Below are positions 20,866 to 30,396 of a DNA stretch of 64,000 nucleotides, one piece after another. Position 1 is the first letter of the stretch, and each line of letters opens with the position of its first letter. The stretch covers positions 33,589 through 97,588 of the forward strand of contig NZ_JAHKRK010000003.1 in assembly GCF_019396355.1 (NCBI RefSeq). The letters are read 5' to 3'. This DNA comes from Pseudonocardia nigra. GTDB lineage: Bacteria > Actinomycetota > Actinomycetes > Mycobacteriales > Pseudonocardiaceae. The notes below the pieces were generated by a model, which was not told where the DNA came from, did no database searches, and was given only the letters and a program-made list of their open reading frames with translations. The translations under genes and the position numbers were made by a program.

Positions 20866-22470
20866 ATGACGGAACCGTTCAACGCCGCCGCCTACCTGAC
20901 CGAGCGCCGGCTTGAAGCCGGGAACGGCGACCGGGTGGCGCTGCGCCACCCCCGCGGCGCACACACCTACACCGAGCTGACCGCGGAGGTACGCCGCGTC
21001 GCCGCAGGCCTCGCCGCGATCGGCGTGCACCCCGAGGAGCGGGTGCTGCTGTGCATGGCCGACGACGTCGAGCTCGCCACCGGCATCCTGGCGGCGATGT
21101 ACCTCGGCGCCGTCGCCGTGCCTGCCTCCACGATGCTCACCGGAGGTGAACTGACCAAACTGGTAGTGGACTCGCGGGCCCGCGTCCTGCTCGGCAGCCC
21201 GCAGTTCGCCGACGCCGTGACGACGGCCGCGGCCGCGGCGCCCGATCTGCACCACGTCGTGCTCACCGGCGACACCGCTCCGGACGTCGCCGGCCGCACC
21301 GGCCGCACCTGGGACGAGCTGCTCGCCGCGGGCGCGGATGCCCCGGTCACGGCCCCGTACGCGACGTGGGACGAGTCCCCCGCCCTGTGGCTCTACACCT
21401 CGGGGACCACCGGCACCCCGAAGGGGGCGATGCACCGGCACGTCGACATCCGCCACGTCTGCGAGACCTACGGCACCCAGGTGCTCGGCGTGGGCCCGGA
21501 CGACGTCTGCCTGTCGGTTGCGAAGCTCTTCTTCGCCTATGGCCTGGGAAACTCGTTGCTCTTCCCGCTCGCCGCCGGGGCGACGGCGGTGTTGGAGCCG
21601 GGGCGGCCGAACCCGCACCGGTACGCCGACCTGGTGGCCGAGCACGGCGTCACGCTGTTCTTCGGCGGGCCCAGCTTCTGGGGTCCCCTGCTGGCCGCCG
21701 ACCTGCCACGGGACCGGTTCGCCACGGTCCGCAGCGGCGTCTCGGCGGGCGAGGCGCTGCCACCGCGCATGTTCCACGGCACGCTCAAGCGGTACGGCTT
21801 CGAGATCCTCGACGGCATCGGCTCCACCGAGGCCCTGCACATCTTCATCTCCAACGTGGCCGGCAAGGTCGTGCCCGGCAGCTCCGGGTTCCCCGTCCCC
21901 GGCTACGAGGTGCAGCTGCGCCGCACCGACGGCACCGTCGTCGACGGACCGGGAGAGCCGGGCATGCTCTACGTCGCGGGCGAGTCGATCTGCACCGGCT
22001 ACTGGTGCCGCACCGCCGTGAACCGCGCGGTCTTCCAGGGCGAGTGGATGCGCACCGGCGACCAGTACGTCCGCAACGAGGACGGCAGCTACACCTGCCT
22101 CGGCCGCGCCGACGACGTGCTGAAGGTCGGCGGGATCTGGGTCAGCCCCACGGAGGTGGAGACCCGCCTGCTCGAACACCCCGCCCTCGCCGAGGCCGTG
22201 GTCGTCGGGGTCCCGGACGCCGACGGACTCGACAAGCCGGTCGCGTTCGTCGTCCCGCGGCCGGGCGCGACCGTCGATCCCGACGAGGTGGTGGCGTTCT
22301 GCCGCGCCGGGCTCGCGGCGTTCAAGCGGCCGCGGCTCGTCGTCGAGGTGGCCGAGCTGCCGAGGACCGCCACAGGGAAGATCCAGCGCTACCGGCTGCG
22401 CGCACTGGCCGCGGCCTCGGCGCGGCCCCCCACGCCCACGGCGGAGGACGCCGCGGAGGCGATGGGCTGA
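20866..22470 (+). CDS. Benzoate-CoA ligase family acyl-CoA synthetase
   Basis: This 534-residue ANL-superfamily enzyme activates a carboxylic acid as acyl-AMP and then acyl-CoA. It has the P-loop YTSGTTGTPKGAMH, the A5 region GIGSTEALHIF, the hinge GRADDVLKVGG and the catalytic lysine in TATGKIQRYRLR. The sequence around HIFISN and the overall layout resemble the benzoate/aryl-CoA ligase branch more than fatty acyl ligases. The ATG at 20866 is preferred over one six codons upstream because GGAG lies seven bases before it. It is divergent from the alcohol dehydrogenase. Substrate is inferred as an aromatic or short acid. Confidence 0.85.
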   Translation: MTEPFNAAAYLTERRLEAGNGDRVALRHPRGAHTYTELTAEVRRVAAGLAAIGVHPEERVLLCMADDVELATGILAAMYLGAVAVPASTMLTGGELTKLVVDSRARVLLGSPQFADAVTTAAAAAPDLHHVVLTGDTAPDVAGRTGRTWDELLAAGADAPVTAPYATWDESPALWLYTSGTTGTPKGAMHRHVDIRHVCETYGTQVLGVGPDDVCLSVAKLFFAYGLGNSLLFPLAAGATAVLEPGRPNPHRYADLVAEHGVTLFFGGPSFWGPLLAADLPRDRFATVRSGVSAGEALPPRMFHGTLKRYGFEILDGIGSTEALHIFISNVAGKVVPGSSGFPVPGYEVQLRRTDGTVVDGPGEPGMLYVAGESICTGYWCRTAVNRAVFQGEWMRTGDQYVRNEDGSYTCLGRADDVLKVGGIWVSPTEVETRLLEHPALAEAVVVGVPDADGLDKPVAFVVPRPGATVDPDEVVAFCRAGLAAFKRPRLVVEVAELPRTATGKIQRYRLRALAAASARPPTPTAEDAAEAMG

Positions 22471-22539
22471 CGCCGGGCGAACCGCCCGCCATTCAGAAAG
22501 CCGATGCTGACGGTTGGCAGGCGCCGCTAGCGTCAGCAT

Positions 22540-22813
22540 ATGGCCGACGCCGACCTCCCGATCCTCGGCACCGAGCCGTTGCCGGTAGAGCTCGCGAACA
22601 CGCTCTACGGCGACGGCGCCGACCGGGTCGACTTCCTGCGCAGTGGCGAGGCCGTCGACCGGTGGCTCGCGGCGACGGCGCGGGCGCACGGCGACCCGAG
22701 ACCCTCCACCGCCATGGGCGCCGTTCCCGAACAGGTGCGCAGGCTGCGCAACGCCGTCCATCGGCTGCTGTCGGCCGCAGCCGACGGGCTGCGACGCACG
22801 ACGGGAGCGACTC
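22540..22813 (+). pseudogene. Truncated ABATE-domain (CGNR-type) regulator
   Basis: The first ~88 codons encode the N-terminal ABATE domain of CGNR zinc-finger regulators: PILGTEPLPVELANTLYGDG, then RVDFLRSGEAVDRWL and RRLRNAVHRLLSAAADG. Intact members continue for about 100 more residues and end with a CGNR zinc finger. Here the similarity stops where the next gene begins at 22814, and the frame then simply runs through that gene. The DNA-binding end is missing, so this is a 5' remnant. Confidence 0.65.
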
Positions 22814-23350
22814 ATGATCACCTTTCGGCGGCTGGACCCCGCGGACTTCCCCCTGCTCGGGCGGTGGCTCGCCCAGGAGTACGTGGCGCGGTGGTGGCAC
22901 CACGAGACCTCGACGGAGGCCGTCGAGCGGGACTTCGGCCCGACGGCCCGGGGCGAGGTGCCCTCCGAGGATCTGCTGGCGCTCCTCGACGGGCATCCGC
23001 TGGGCCTCGTGCAGCGCTACCGGCTGATCGACTTCCCCGAGTACGTGGCGGAGCTCGGCCCGGTCGTCGAGGTTCCGGAAGGCGCGATGTCGATCGACTA
23101 TCTCATCGGCGACCGGGACAAGGTGGGGCGCGGCATCGGCCCGCTCATGATCCGCTCGATCCTGGCACGGATCTGGCGGGAGCATCCGGACGTGACAGCG
23201 GTCCTCGTCCCCGTCGTGGCGGCGAACCGGGCGTCGTGGCGGGCACTGGAGAAGGCCGGTTTCACCCGGGTCGGCTCCGGAGATCTCAAACCGGACAACC
23301 CGATCGACGACCCGCTGCACCACGTCTACCGGGTCGACCGGCCGGCGTGA
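22814..23350 (+). CDS. GNAT acetyltransferase of the AAC(6')-like group
   Basis: The 178-residue protein resembles aminoglycoside 6'-N-acetyltransferases and siderophore-type GNATs: WLAQEYVARWWHHE near the N-terminus, SIDYLIGDRDKVGRGIG as the acetyl-CoA loop, and ANRASWRALEKAGFTR before the last strand. Many chromosomal members have other amine substrates, so resistance should not be assumed. It starts at an ATG directly behind the truncated ABATE-domain remnant, which suggests a deletion brought the two together. Confidence 0.78.
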   Translation: MITFRRLDPADFPLLGRWLAQEYVARWWHHETSTEAVERDFGPTARGEVPSEDLLALLDGHPLGLVQRYRLIDFPEYVAELGPVVEVPEGAMSIDYLIGDRDKVGRGIGPLMIRSILARIWREHPDVTAVLVPVVAANRASWRALEKAGFTRVGSGDLKPDNPIDDPLHHVYRVDRPA

Positions 23351-23395
23351 GGCGCGTGCGGGCGCGCCGCGGGGGACGATGGACGTCGATGTCCC

Positions 23396-23461
23396 CGCGA
23401 GTCGCCCGATTTCGACCCGCGAGTCGCCCGTTCTCGACCGGCGAGTCGCCGGTTTCGGCGG
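23396..23461. repeat. Three 22-bp tandem repeats
   Basis: Units at 23396-23417, 23418-23439 and 23440-23461 follow CGCGAGTCGCCCGNTTTCGA with increasing divergence. They lie between the convergent stops of the GNAT and dehydrogenase genes. The core GACCCGCGAG also occurs singly near 24666 and 25759, each next to a gene end. Confidence 0.75.
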
Positions 23462-23492
23462 CCGAACCGCCCGCCCCGTCGGGGCCGGCCTG

Positions 23493-24542
23493 TCAGTAGA
23501 ACTCGACGGTGTTGACGGGGTTGCGCAGCTCCTTGCCGTTCAGCAGCCTGGTCGCGTTCTCGGCGAACAGCTCGGCGATCCGCCGTTCCTCGGCCGGGGT
23601 CAGGGCCGCGTTGTGCGGGCTGACCAGCAGGTTCGGCAGGTCCCACAGCGGGCTCGCCGGGTCCAGCGGCTCCTCCGCGAACACGTCGAGCGCGGCGAAG
23701 CCGATCCGCCCGTCGCGCAGCGCCTCGGCAAGCGCGTCCTCGTCGATGACGGTCCCGCGCCCGACGTTGACCAGCGTGGCGCCGGGCCGGACGGCGGCGA
23801 GCACCTCGGCGCCCACCAGCTTCTCGGTGGCCGCCGTGCCGGGCAGCGTGACGACGATGCCGTCGACGCGGCCGACGACGTCGACCAGCTCGTCGGGGTG
23901 TACCACCTCGGCCACCCCGTCGACGCCGGCGCCGCGCCGGCTCGTGCCGATCACGCGGGTGCCCATCGCGGCGAGGAGGCGCGCCACCTCGGCGCCGATC
24001 CCGCCCAGCCCAACGACCAGCACGGTCTGCTCCCGCAACTGCCCCATCAACCACCGGTCGGGCCACGTGTGGGCCGCCTGGTCGGACTGCAGCCGAGACA
24101 GGTTCTTCGCCCCGGCCAACAGGCCGAACAGCGCGAACTCGGTGAGCGGCGCCGAGTGCACGCCCGCCGAGGTGGTGAACGCGATGCGCTCGAGCTGGTC
24201 GGCGCTCAGCTCGGCCTTCTTGATCTGCGCGCCGCCACCGGCGGCCATGGTGTGCACCCACCGCAGGCCGGGATTCGCATCGGCGGCCCGCCGCAGCGCC
24301 GCGGAGTCCTCACCGGGGAGCCCGTAGAGCGCGTCGGCCGAGTCGATCATCTGCTCGAACCGCTGCTGCTGCTCCGGGGTGCGCCGGAACGAGCGGTCGC
24401 CCGTGTGGTCCGCGGGATAGCGCACCGGCGGGAGCAGCTGCTGGTCGCGCACCATCTCCACCCGCGGCTCGAGGCGCTCGATCAGCTCGCACATCTCTTC
24501 GCTCAGCGGCGTCACCACCGCGACGCGGAGCCGATCCTGCAC
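23493..24542 (-). CDS. D-2-hydroxyacid dehydrogenase
   Basis: This 349-residue NAD(P)-dependent dehydrogenase has the Rossmann loop VGLGGIGAEVARLL, the catalytic arginine segment NVGRGTVIDEDAL, the glutamate in FAEEPLDP and the histidine in SPHNAAL. It is a distant relative of the gene at 16733. The start is decided by the ribosome site: AGGAGG lies six bases before the GTG at 24542, whereas the ATG six codons upstream would place that box inside the coding sequence. Substrate is not indicated by the neighbours. Confidence 0.87.
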   Translation of the reverse strand: MQDRLRVAVVTPLSEEMCELIERLEPRVEMVRDQQLLPPVRYPADHTGDRSFRRTPEQQQRFEQMIDSADALYGLPGEDSAALRRAADANPGLRWVHTMAAGGGAQIKKAELSADQLERIAFTTSAGVHSAPLTEFALFGLLAGAKNLSRLQSDQAAHTWPDRWLMGQLREQTVLVVGLGGIGAEVARLLAAMGTRVIGTSRRGAGVDGVAEVVHPDELVDVVGRVDGIVVTLPGTAATEKLVGAEVLAAVRPGATLVNVGRGTVIDEDALAEALRDGRIGFAALDVFAEEPLDPASPLWDLPNLLVSPHNAALTPAEERRIAELFAENATRLLNGKELRNPVNTVEFY

Positions 24543-24698
24543 CTGCCACCTCCTGGGCATCGACGATCAGTACGCCGCACAGCATGGCAATGCCCGTACC
24601 GCCGTGCAGCACCCCGTGCGCACGCCCACACCCCGATCGCCGCAGGCGTGGGTGCCGCGCCCGTTGACCCGCGAGCACCGGCCCGCCAGCATCCGGCC

Positions 24699-25762
24699 AT
24701 GACGACCGACCCGTCCCCGGCGCTGCTCCCCGACGTGCGCTCCGCGACCGTCGACACCGACCGGATCCGCATGCACTACCTCGAGTCCGGCCCGGCCGAC
24801 GCCGCGCCGCTGGTGCTCGTGCACGGGAACCTCTCCACCGGGCGGTTCTTCGAGCACCTCATGCCGGAGCTGACCGGGTACCGCGTGATCGCGCCGGACA
24901 TGCGCTGCTTCGGCGAATCGGAGGCGGCCCCGCTGGACGCCACCCGGGGCCTCGCCGACTGGGCCGACGACGTGTTCGCGCTGCTGCGGGCACTGGGGGT
25001 CAACCGGCCGCCGCACCTGGTCGGCTGGTCGACGGCGGGGGCGGCGATCGCCCGGTACGCGATGGACCGCCCCGTCACCTCCCTGACGTTCCTCGACCCC
25101 GTCTCCCCCTACGGATACGGCGGCACCTTCCCGGACGGCACGCCGTGCTCCCCCGACTGCGCCGGGTCCGGGGGCGGCACCGTCAACCCCGAGGTCGTGC
25201 GCCGCATCGCCGAGGGCGACGCCTCGGCCGAGAGCCCGTTCTCCCCCCGCAACGTGCTGAACGCCTTCTACTTCGCCCCCACCCACCGGGAGCCGCCCGA
25301 GCGGGAGGACCTGCTCGTCGCCGAGATCCTCAAGACGGTCACCGGCGAGGCGAACTACCCGGGCGACGCCACCGTCTCGCCGCACTGGCCGGGCACGGCC
25401 CCGGGCACCAGCGGGATCCTCAACGCGCTCTCGCCCCGCTAGTGCACGTGGGCCGGCATCGTCGACCTCGACCCGAAACCGCCGGTGCTGTGGACCCACG
25501 GCACCGCCGACCTCGTGGTCGCCGACGGCTCCCCGCTGGAGATGGGCACGCTCGGCGCGTCCGGTGCGGTGCCGGGCTGGCCGGGTGCCGACGCGTTCCC
25601 GCCGCAGCCGATGGTCACCCAGACCGCGACGTGCTCGACCGGTACGCCGCGGCGGGCGGATCCGTGCGCACGGAGATGTTCGACGGCTCCGGTCACGGCC
25701 CCCACTTCGACGCCCGCGAGAAGTGGCTCGCCGTGCTGACCGACTTCCTCGCCGCGTGCTGA
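24699..25762 (+). pseudogene. Alpha/beta hydrolase broken by a stop codon and a frameshift
   Basis: The N-terminal two thirds (ATG at 24699) encode a normal alpha/beta hydrolase: LVLVHGNLSTGRFFEHL, the nucleophile elbow GWSTAGAA and DPVSPYGYGG. A TAG at 25440-25442 follows LSPR where the frame otherwise continues CTWAGIVDLDPKPPVLWTHG; the expected codon is TAC (Tyr). Further on, one base is missing near 25625, because the C-terminal part DVLDRYAAAGGSVRTEMFDG and GHGPHFDAREKW, with the catalytic histidine, is in another frame. Two independent lesions make loss of function more likely than a single sequencing error. Confidence 0.82.
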
Positions 25763-25816
25763 CCCGCGAGTAGGCCGATCAGGTGAACCAGCGACGGAGG
25801 TCGGCGCCCGCCGTCG

Positions 25817-26368
25817 ATGGAGGGGTGTGAACCGCAGCGGGAAGGTCCGGCCCGACGCCGGGGCCGCGCTGCTCGACTGTACGACGAGGCGCTCCCGCAG
25901 GTGTACGGCTACCTGCTGGCCCGGTGCGGCCGCCGTGCCGTCGCCGAGGACCTGACGGCGGAGACGTTCCTCGTCGCCGTCGCGGCCTGCCGCCGGCAGC
26001 CGGCGCCCGAGCCCAGCACCGGCTGGCTGGTCGGGATCGCCCGGCACAAGCTCGTGGACCACTGGCGCGCATCCGAACGCGAGCAGCGCGGGCTGCGCGC
26101 CGTCGAGGCCGAGCCCGATCCGCCCGACGACCCGTGGGACGAGCGGCTCGACGCCCTGCTCGCCCGGCAGGTGCTCGACGCGCAGGCCGGCGCCCATCGC
26201 GCCGCGCTCACCCTGCGCTACCTCGACGGCCTTCCGGTCCCGGAGGTCGCCCGCACCCTCGGGCGCACGGTGCATGCGACGGAAGCTCTGCTCGCCCGGG
26301 CCCGCGCCGCGTTCCGCCGCAGCTACATGGCGCTCGGGGGACTCGAGGAGGAGGGAGGCTCGCGATGA
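25817..26368 (+). CDS. ECF RNA polymerase sigma factor with a probable 5' frameshift
   Basis: The open frame codes for an extracytoplasmic-function sigma factor: region 2 (LPQVYGYLLARCG, AEDLTAETFLVAV, GWLVGIARHKLVDHWR) and region 4 (ALTLRYLDGLPVPEVARTLGRTVHATEALLARAR). The first ~20 residues from the ATG at 25817 are unlike the family. A GTG at 25827, close behind GGAGGGG, opens another frame reading VNRSGKVRPDAGAALLD; adding one C near 25877 joins it to LYDEALPQVYG, the expected N-terminus. So one base is probably missing. Its stop overlaps the start of the VOC gene (ATGA), a common actinobacterial pairing. Confidence 0.75.
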   Translation: MEGCEPQREGPARRRGRAARLYDEALPQVYGYLLARCGRRAVAEDLTAETFLVAVAACRRQPAPEPSTGWLVGIARHKLVDHWRASEREQRGLRAVEAEPDPPDDPWDERLDALLARQVLDAQAGAHRAALTLRYLDGLPVPEVARTLGRTVHATEALLARARAAFRRSYMALGGLEEEGGSR

Positions 26369-27564
26369 TCGACCCGTTCGAGGCCCTCCGTGCCCCGCAG
26401 CCGCCCGTCGCGCCCGATCCCGGCTTCGCCAGGGCCCTGCGCGCCCGGATCGAGCGCGCGTTGCTCGCATCGGAGGAGAACACGATGACCGTCACCGAGA
26501 GCACCCGGACGCCGTCTGCCGAGGGCGTGCGCCTGCACACCGTCACCCCCTACCTGGCCGTGGCCGACGCCGAGGCAGCCGTGGAGTTCTACGTCGCGGC
26601 GTTCGGCGCGCAACGCCGCGGCGAGCCGATCATGATGCCGGACGGGCGGGTCGGGCACGTGGAGATCGTGCTCGGCGACAGCGTCCTGATGTTGGCCGAC
26701 GAGTACCCCGAGATGGGTCTCCTCGCCCCGGTGACACGCGGCGGGCCCACGCAGTCCCTGCTCGTCGAGGTCGACGACCCGGACGCCGTGGTGGGTCGGG
26801 CCGTGGCGGCGGGCGCGGTGCTGGAACGCCCCGTCGCGGACTCGCCACACGGCCGCGGCGGTGTCGTGCTCGACCCGGCGGGGCACCGGTGGATGGTGTC
26901 GGCGGCCGGTGTGCGCCCCGGCGAGGTCGTCTACGCCTCGCTGTGGACGCCCGAGTCGGCGCGCGCCGAGCGGTTCTACGGCGCCGTGCTCGGTGGGACC
27001 GCCGAGGGTTCCCGGCTCGGGATGTCCGGCGGGCACGCGCACCCCACGCTGATGGCCTGCTACGCCGTGCCCGACGTCGACGCGGCCGCGGCGGTGGTGC
27101 GCGCGGCGGGCGGCCACGCGAGCGACCCGTCCGACCAGCACTACGGGCGCGTCGCCGACTGCGTGGACGACCAGGGCCTGCCCTTCGCGCTGTGGTCCGG
27201 CACGTCCGGATCCCCCGGCGCGGTCGCGGAGGAAGTCGCCCACCTCGTGCTGCACGTGCCCGATGCCGGGCGGGCCAGGGCGTTCTACGGCACGGTCCTC
27301 GGCTGGGGGTTCCGCCCAGGGGGCACGGTGGACGGGTGGAACGCCCTGGCCGGCGACACCGACCTGCGGCCCCGCACATCGGTCTGGGGTGGGCGCCCCA
27401 CCGCGGCGGCTGTGCCGACGTTCACCGTCGCCGATCTCGCCGCCGCGGTGCTGGCCGTGCGAGCGGCGGGTGGGAGCGCCAGTGAGCCCGAGGAGCGCCG
27501 GTTCGGGACGACGGCCGACTGCGCCGACGACCAGGGCGGCCGGTTCCAGCTCGTGCAGCGGTGA
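26365..27564 (+). CDS. Triple VOC (glyoxalase-fold) protein with sigma-partner N-terminus
   Basis: The 399-residue protein begins with about 33 residues (DPFEALRAPQPPVAPDPGFARALRARIERALL) of a type often fused or linked to ECF sigma genes. Three VOC modules follow, roughly 45-165 (PhnB-like, AVADAEAAVEFYVAAFGAQ), 170-285 and 290-399. Metal-ligand positions are only partly kept, so it may bind small molecules rather than catalyse. It overlaps the sigma factor gene by four bases and is presumably made with it. A role in sensing a ligand for the sigma factor is plausible but unproven. Confidence 0.78.
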   Translation: MIDPFEALRAPQPPVAPDPGFARALRARIERALLASEENTMTVTESTRTPSAEGVRLHTVTPYLAVADAEAAVEFYVAAFGAQRRGEPIMMPDGRVGHVEIVLGDSVLMLADEYPEMGLLAPVTRGGPTQSLLVEVDDPDAVVGRAVAAGAVLERPVADSPHGRGGVVLDPAGHRWMVSAAGVRPGEVVYASLWTPESARAERFYGAVLGGTAEGSRLGMSGGHAHPTLMACYAVPDVDAAAAVVRAAGGHASDPSDQHYGRVADCVDDQGLPFALWSGTSGSPGAVAEEVAHLVLHVPDAGRARAFYGTVLGWGFRPGGTVDGWNALAGDTDLRPRTSVWGGRPTAAAVPTFTVADLAAAVLAVRAAGGSASEPEERRFGTTADCADDQGGRFQLVQR

Positions 27565-27573
27565 GTCGGCCGG

Positions 27574-28284
27574 TCACCACGGCACCGGCCCGGTTCGGTG
27601 GAAGAACAGGCCCGTCGGGCCGTCCGGCGCCGCCGTCGCGAGCGCGATGATGGCGTCGCTGCCCTCCTCGACGGTCTGGTGGCCGCTGTTGCCATTGAGA
27701 TCGGTCGCCGTGTAGCCGGGGTCGGCAGCGTTGACCCGGAACGCCGGCAGCGCCTTCGCGTACATCGTCGTGATCATGTTCAGCGCGGTCTTGGACGCCG
27801 GGTAGTGCAGGCCGAGGAGCTGCGACTCGAGCCGCTCGGGGTCGGTGGTGACCGCGAGCGAGCCCATCCCGCTCGACACCATCACGATCCGCGGCGCGCC
27901 CGAGCGCTGCAGCAGCGGCACGAACGCCTTCGTCACCCGCACCGGGCCGAACACGTTCGTCTCGAAGCAGGTCCGCATCTCCTCGGCCCCGGTGTCGAGC
28001 ACGCCGGTGAACGGCCCGCTGATCCCGGCGTTGTTCACCAGCACGTCCAGCCGCCCGTAGCGGGTTTCGACCTCCTTTGCGGCGGCCGCGACGGACCCGT
28101 CGTCGGTGACGTCGATCGGCAGCACGGACGCGTCCCCGTCCAGTCCGGCTGCCGCGGCCGCGCCGCGCTCGGCGTCGCGCGCCCCCAGCAGCACGGTCCA
28201 TCCCCGATCGGCCAGCCGCCGTGCGGTCGCCAGGCCGATCCCCTTGTTCGCCCCGGTCACCAGGGCGATCGTCGTCTCCGTCAT
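27574..28284 (-). CDS. Short-chain dehydrogenase/reductase
   Basis: The 236-residue classical SDR has TGANKGIG for cofactor binding, DVTDDGS, NNAGIS, the catalytic serine in MVSSGMGS and the YPASK tetrad motif. ATG at 28284. It is divergent from an XRE-type regulator with 89 bases between starts, the usual arrangement in which the regulator represses the reductase and its own gene. The substrate is unknown. Confidence 0.86.
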   Translation of the reverse strand: MTETTIALVTGANKGIGLATARRLADRGWTVLLGARDAERGAAAAAGLDGDASVLPIDVTDDGSVAAAAKEVETRYGRLDVLVNNAGISGPFTGVLDTGAEEMRTCFETNVFGPVRVTKAFVPLLQRSGAPRIVMVSSGMGSLAVTTDPERLESQLLGLHYPASKTALNMITTMYAKALPAFRVNAADPGYTATDLNGNSGHQTVEEGSDAIIALATAAPDGPTGLFFHRTGPVPW

Positions 28285-28373
28285 GGCTCCACCGTGGGGC
28301 CGGGTGGGCGACGCGACCAGGCCCGCCGCAGCCTGGGACGGGAAGTACCAGGATGCGGGCCGGCCACGGGGGC

Positions 28374-29240
28374 ATGCTGGAGATCGTGGATCGCACCGAG
28401 CTCGGGGCCGCCCTGCGCACCTGGCGTGAGCGGCTGCGCCCGTCCGACGTCGGCCTGCCCGCCGGGGTGCGCCGCCGCACCCCGGGGCTGCGCCGGGAGG
28501 AGGTGGCCGGGCTCGCCGGCGTGTCCGTCGACTACCTGACGCGGCTGGAGCAGGGCCGCGGGCCGCGTCCCTCCGAGGCCGTGCTGGCCGCCCTCGCCCG
28601 CGCGCTGCGCGTCACCGACGCCGAACGCGACCACCTGTTCCACCTCGCGGGCGGCACCCCTCCCCTGCCCGGGCGCATCCGCAGCGCGGTGCGGCCGAGC
28701 GTGCTTCGGCTCATGGACCGCTTCACCGACCTCCCGGCACTGTTGCTCGACGCGAAGACCGAGGTGCTGGCCTGGAACCCGATGGCGGCCGCGCTGCTCG
28801 GCGACCTGTCGTCGATCCCGCCGGGGCAGCGCAACATCGCGCGGCAGGCGTTCACCGCGGAGCACCGCCTCGGCGGCGACCCCGCGGAGCGCGCGCGGCT
28901 CGACCGGGCGCTCGTGTCCGACCTGCGCCGCTCGGCTGCCCGCTATCCCTCCGACCCGGGCCTGCACCGGCTCGTTGCAGAGCTGCGCGGCGACAGCGCC
29001 GAGTTCGAACGGCTCTGGACGCTGCGGGAGCTCGACGAGCGCCACGCCGACGTCAAGCGGGTGCGCCACCCCGAGCTCGGCGTGCTCGAGCTCGACTGCA
29101 ACGTGCTGGAGGTGCACGGCGACGACCAGGTGCTGCTCGTCTACTCCGCCGCACCCGGTAGCCGGGAGGCCGAGGCACTCGCACTGTTGAGCGTCGTGGG
29201 ACTCCAACGTGTCGGCGCAGGCCAGCCGATCGAGAACTGA
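28374..29240 (+). CDS. MmyB-type XRE transcriptional regulator
   Basis: A 288-residue regulator with an N-terminal helix-turn-helix ([20 protein letters not shown], then [14 protein letters not shown]) and a C-terminal MmyB-like ligand-binding domain, recognisable from [22 protein letters not shown], the [19 protein letters not shown] region and [15 protein letters not shown]. In homologues that domain binds fatty-acid-like ligands. I used the ATG at 28374; a GTG at 28386 is also possible. It is divergent from the SDR gene, its most likely target. Confidence 0.84.
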   Translation: MLEIVDRTELGAALRTWRERLRPSDVGLPAGVRRRTPGLRREEVAGLAGVSVDYLTRLEQGRGPRPSEAVLAALARALRVTDAERDHLFHLAGGTPPLPGRIRSAVRPSVLRLMDRFTDLPALLLDAKTEVLAWNPMAAALLGDLSSIPPGQRNIARQAFTAEHRLGGDPAERARLDRALVSDLRRSAARYPSDPGLHRLVAELRGDSAEFERLWTLRELDERHADVKRVRHPELGVLELDCNVLEVHGDDQVLLVYSAAPGSREAEALALLSVVGLQRVGAGQPIEN

Positions 29241-29361
29241 TCCGTTACGGTCCGCCACAAAAATCGCTCGAAAGCGTGAACCGCCCGCCGCTCCTCCTCG
29301 AAGGACTACCCGGTGGTCCGCGCCGCAGGTGGCCGGACACCTCCACCCACGAGGAGCTGAT

Positions 29362-30282
29362 GTGTTCGAGGGATTCAGCAAGGCCTTCGTCCGTGAAGCA
29401 ATCAACCGGAGTGCGGAGAACGCGGTGGACCGCCGCCGCTTCCTCCAGGTCGCCGGGCTCACCGGGGCCGGCGTCGCCGGCGCCAGCGTTCTGACGGCCG
29501 GTACGGCGTCGGCCCAGGAGGGACCGAGCGACGCAGCGGTGCTCAACTTCGCGCTCAACCTCGAGTACCTGGAGGCGGAGTTCTACCTGCGTGCCGCTAC
29601 CGGCGAGGGCCTGCCGGGCAACCAGATCGACGGCACGGGTCATGCGGGCGGCGTGCGCGGCGGCCGTGCCGTGAAGTTCGAGACCAAGCAGGTGCGGCAG
29701 TACGCCCAGGAGATCGCGCACGACGAGCGTGCCCACGTCGCGTTCCTGCGTTCGGCGCTGGGTGAGGCGAAGGTGGCCCGCCCGGAGATCAACCTGGACG
29801 AGGCCTTCACCGCCGCCGCCCAGGCGGCCGGCCTGATCAAGAAGGGCCAGAAGTTCGACGCGTTCGCCAACGAGAACAACTTCCTGCTCGCGGCGTTCGT
29901 GTTCGAGGACGTGGGCGTCACGGCCTACAAGGGCGCAGCGCCGCTGATCTCGAACAAGGCGTTCCTCGAGGCCGCGGCCGGGATCCTCGCGGTCGAGGCC
30001 TATCACGCCGGCCTGATCCGCACCGTGCTGCTGAACAAGGGTCTGGCCGAGCCGGCGAATGCCATCTCGGACGCCCGCGACAGCCTGGACGGCGATGAGG
30101 ACCTCGACCAGGGCATCACCCGGGACGGGATGGCCAACATCGTGCCGGCGGACGAGAACGGCATCGCGTTCAGCCGCTCCCCCGGCCAGGTGCTCAACAT
30201 CGTGTACCTGACCCCGGAGGAGGCCATGAAGGGCGGCTTCTTCCCGAACGGGGTGAACGGCGAGGTGAACACGAGCGCCTGA
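29362..30282 (+). CDS. Tat-exported ferritin-like protein
   Basis: The 306-residue protein carries a twin-arginine signal ([23 protein letters not shown], cleavage near TASAQ) and a four-helix ferritin_2-type domain with metal-ligand glutamates and histidines in [37 protein letters not shown] and [15 protein letters not shown]. It would fold with a di-iron centre in the cytoplasm and then be exported. The GTG at 29362 follows GAGGAG by five bases. It stands alone; the role in metal storage or stress is inferred from the family. Confidence 0.83.
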   Translation: MFEGFSKAFVREAINRSAENAVDRRRFLQVAGLTGAGVAGASVLTAGTASAQEGPSDAAVLNFALNLEYLEAEFYLRAATGEGLPGNQIDGTGHAGGVRGGRAVKFETKQVRQYAQEIAHDERAHVAFLRSALGEAKVARPEINLDEAFTAAAQAAGLIKKGQKFDAFANENNFLLAAFVFEDVGVTAYKGAAPLISNKAFLEAAAGILAVEAYHAGLIRTVLLNKGLAEPANAISDARDSLDGDEDLDQGITRDGMANIVPADENGIAFSRSPGQVLNIVYLTPEEAMKGGFFPNGVNGEVNTSA

Positions 30283-30396
30283 CACCGGTCGACGCGAACG
30301 GCGCTCTTGTGCGGCTCGGCCGCGCGGGGGTGCCGTTCGTGTTCCCGGCTGCGATGCCCGACTGACCGGTGCGGCCCCCACGCGCGGACGCCCGCG

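Noticed and set aside
22814..23350. Aminoglycoside resistance gene
   Set aside because: The GNAT resembles AAC(6') enzymes in outline only; chromosomal relatives have many substrates, so resistance is not claimed.
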